Shown: positions 63,759-64,000 of the stretch, piece after piece | How positions within the stretch are numbered: the stretch's first letter is position 1 | Layout of the letters: the number at the start of each line of letters is the position of its first letter | Assembly: GCA_963966185.1 (NCBI GenBank) | Contig: CAWZYM010000380.1 | Location: 480,001-544,000 of the forward strand | Length of the DNA stretch: 64,000 bases | Direction of reading: 5' to 3' | From: Rhabditoides inermis | Lineage: Eukaryota; Nematoda; Chromadorea; Rhabditida; Rhabditidae | Position numbers and translations under genes: made by a program | Notes under the pieces: model-generated | Databases searched by the model: none | What the model was told of the DNA's origin: nothing | The model's input: the letters and a program-made list of their open reading frames with translations, nothing else

Positions 63759-64000
63759 GCGTCGTACCGGTTCCGGGTGCATTGTTGCAGCGAGTAGTCT
63801 GTGTATTATAGCGGTTTGAATGTGGCAAGCGTTTTTTTGTGAGATCGAGTCTCGAAGAAAGAGAAGAAGAGAAAGTGAGGGCGATTGGATTATAATGCAT
63901 CGACTAGCAGAGACATTTGAAACATGACAATTGTTGAAGTTTTGTCGAAGAAACCTATTCATGTATTAAAGCTTTTTAGGGGTGATCATCACTTGTACCG
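63759..64000. other. right flank, nothing called
   Basis: The last 240 bases contain no exon or repeat that I can support. Confidence 0.4.

Overview
The window looks like nuclear DNA of an invertebrate, most likely a nematode. Every protein gene is split by short GT-AG introns (one looks GC-AG) with typical acceptors (ttttcag, ttttag). One gene is a seven-helix receptor with nematode chemoreceptor hallmarks, and the interspersed repeats are non-LTR retrotransposons, MITEs and foldback elements. The species cannot be named from the sequence. I joined the exons by hand. For the eight complete gene models the exon lengths sum to a whole number of codons with all phases matching, which is the main internal check. 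The amidase sums correctly apart from its first exon, and the chemoreceptor only if the MITE insertion is subtracted.

Layout, left to right. (1) 0.7-4.1 kb, plus: a membrane-anchored collagen-like protein with a long charged coil. (2) 4.6-9.0 kb, minus: a bacterial AmiD-type N-acetylmuramoyl-L-alanine amidase; one intron is almost pure (AAC)n, 1488 bp. (3) 9-18 kb: no firm host gene; a decayed LINE (ORF1 plus endonuclease/reverse transcriptase) carrying nested TTAA-flanked elements and a second LINE fragment. (4) 18.2-22.3 kb, plus: an acidic/basic protein whose introns are all phase 1, and a single-pass membrane protein. (5) 22.9-28.7 kb, minus: a secreted MBLAC1/SWIP-10-like metallo-beta-lactamase-fold protein that has lost most metal ligands; its introns hold a SINE, microsatellites and a foldback element. 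(6) 30.1-42.5 kb, plus: a 32-exon NMDA-type glutamate receptor, GluN2-like, with LINEs and a MITE in its introns. (7) 42.8-45.3 kb, plus: a chemoreceptor with a MITE inside a coding exon. (8) 45.5-51.3 kb, minus: a GLUT-family (SLC2-like) transporter, with a second copy of the same MITE exactly on a splice acceptor and a 0.55 kb (GTGA)n intron. (9) 53.8-54.6 kb: a large hairpin element. (10) 55.9-57.1 kb, plus: a membrane RING E3 ligase. (11) 58.6-61.6 kb: an interrupted LINE and another TTAA element. (12) 61.8-63.5 kb, minus: a REEP5-type ER-shaping protein and a secreted Gly/Tyr-rich protein.

There is no operon-like clustering and no shared pathway. The most striking theme is how mobile and simple repeats interact with introns: one MITE duplicated a splice acceptor, TTAA elements carry tRNA-like modules with a provable empty site, and a stop-free, phase-0, 3n microsatellite intron would be translatable if retained.
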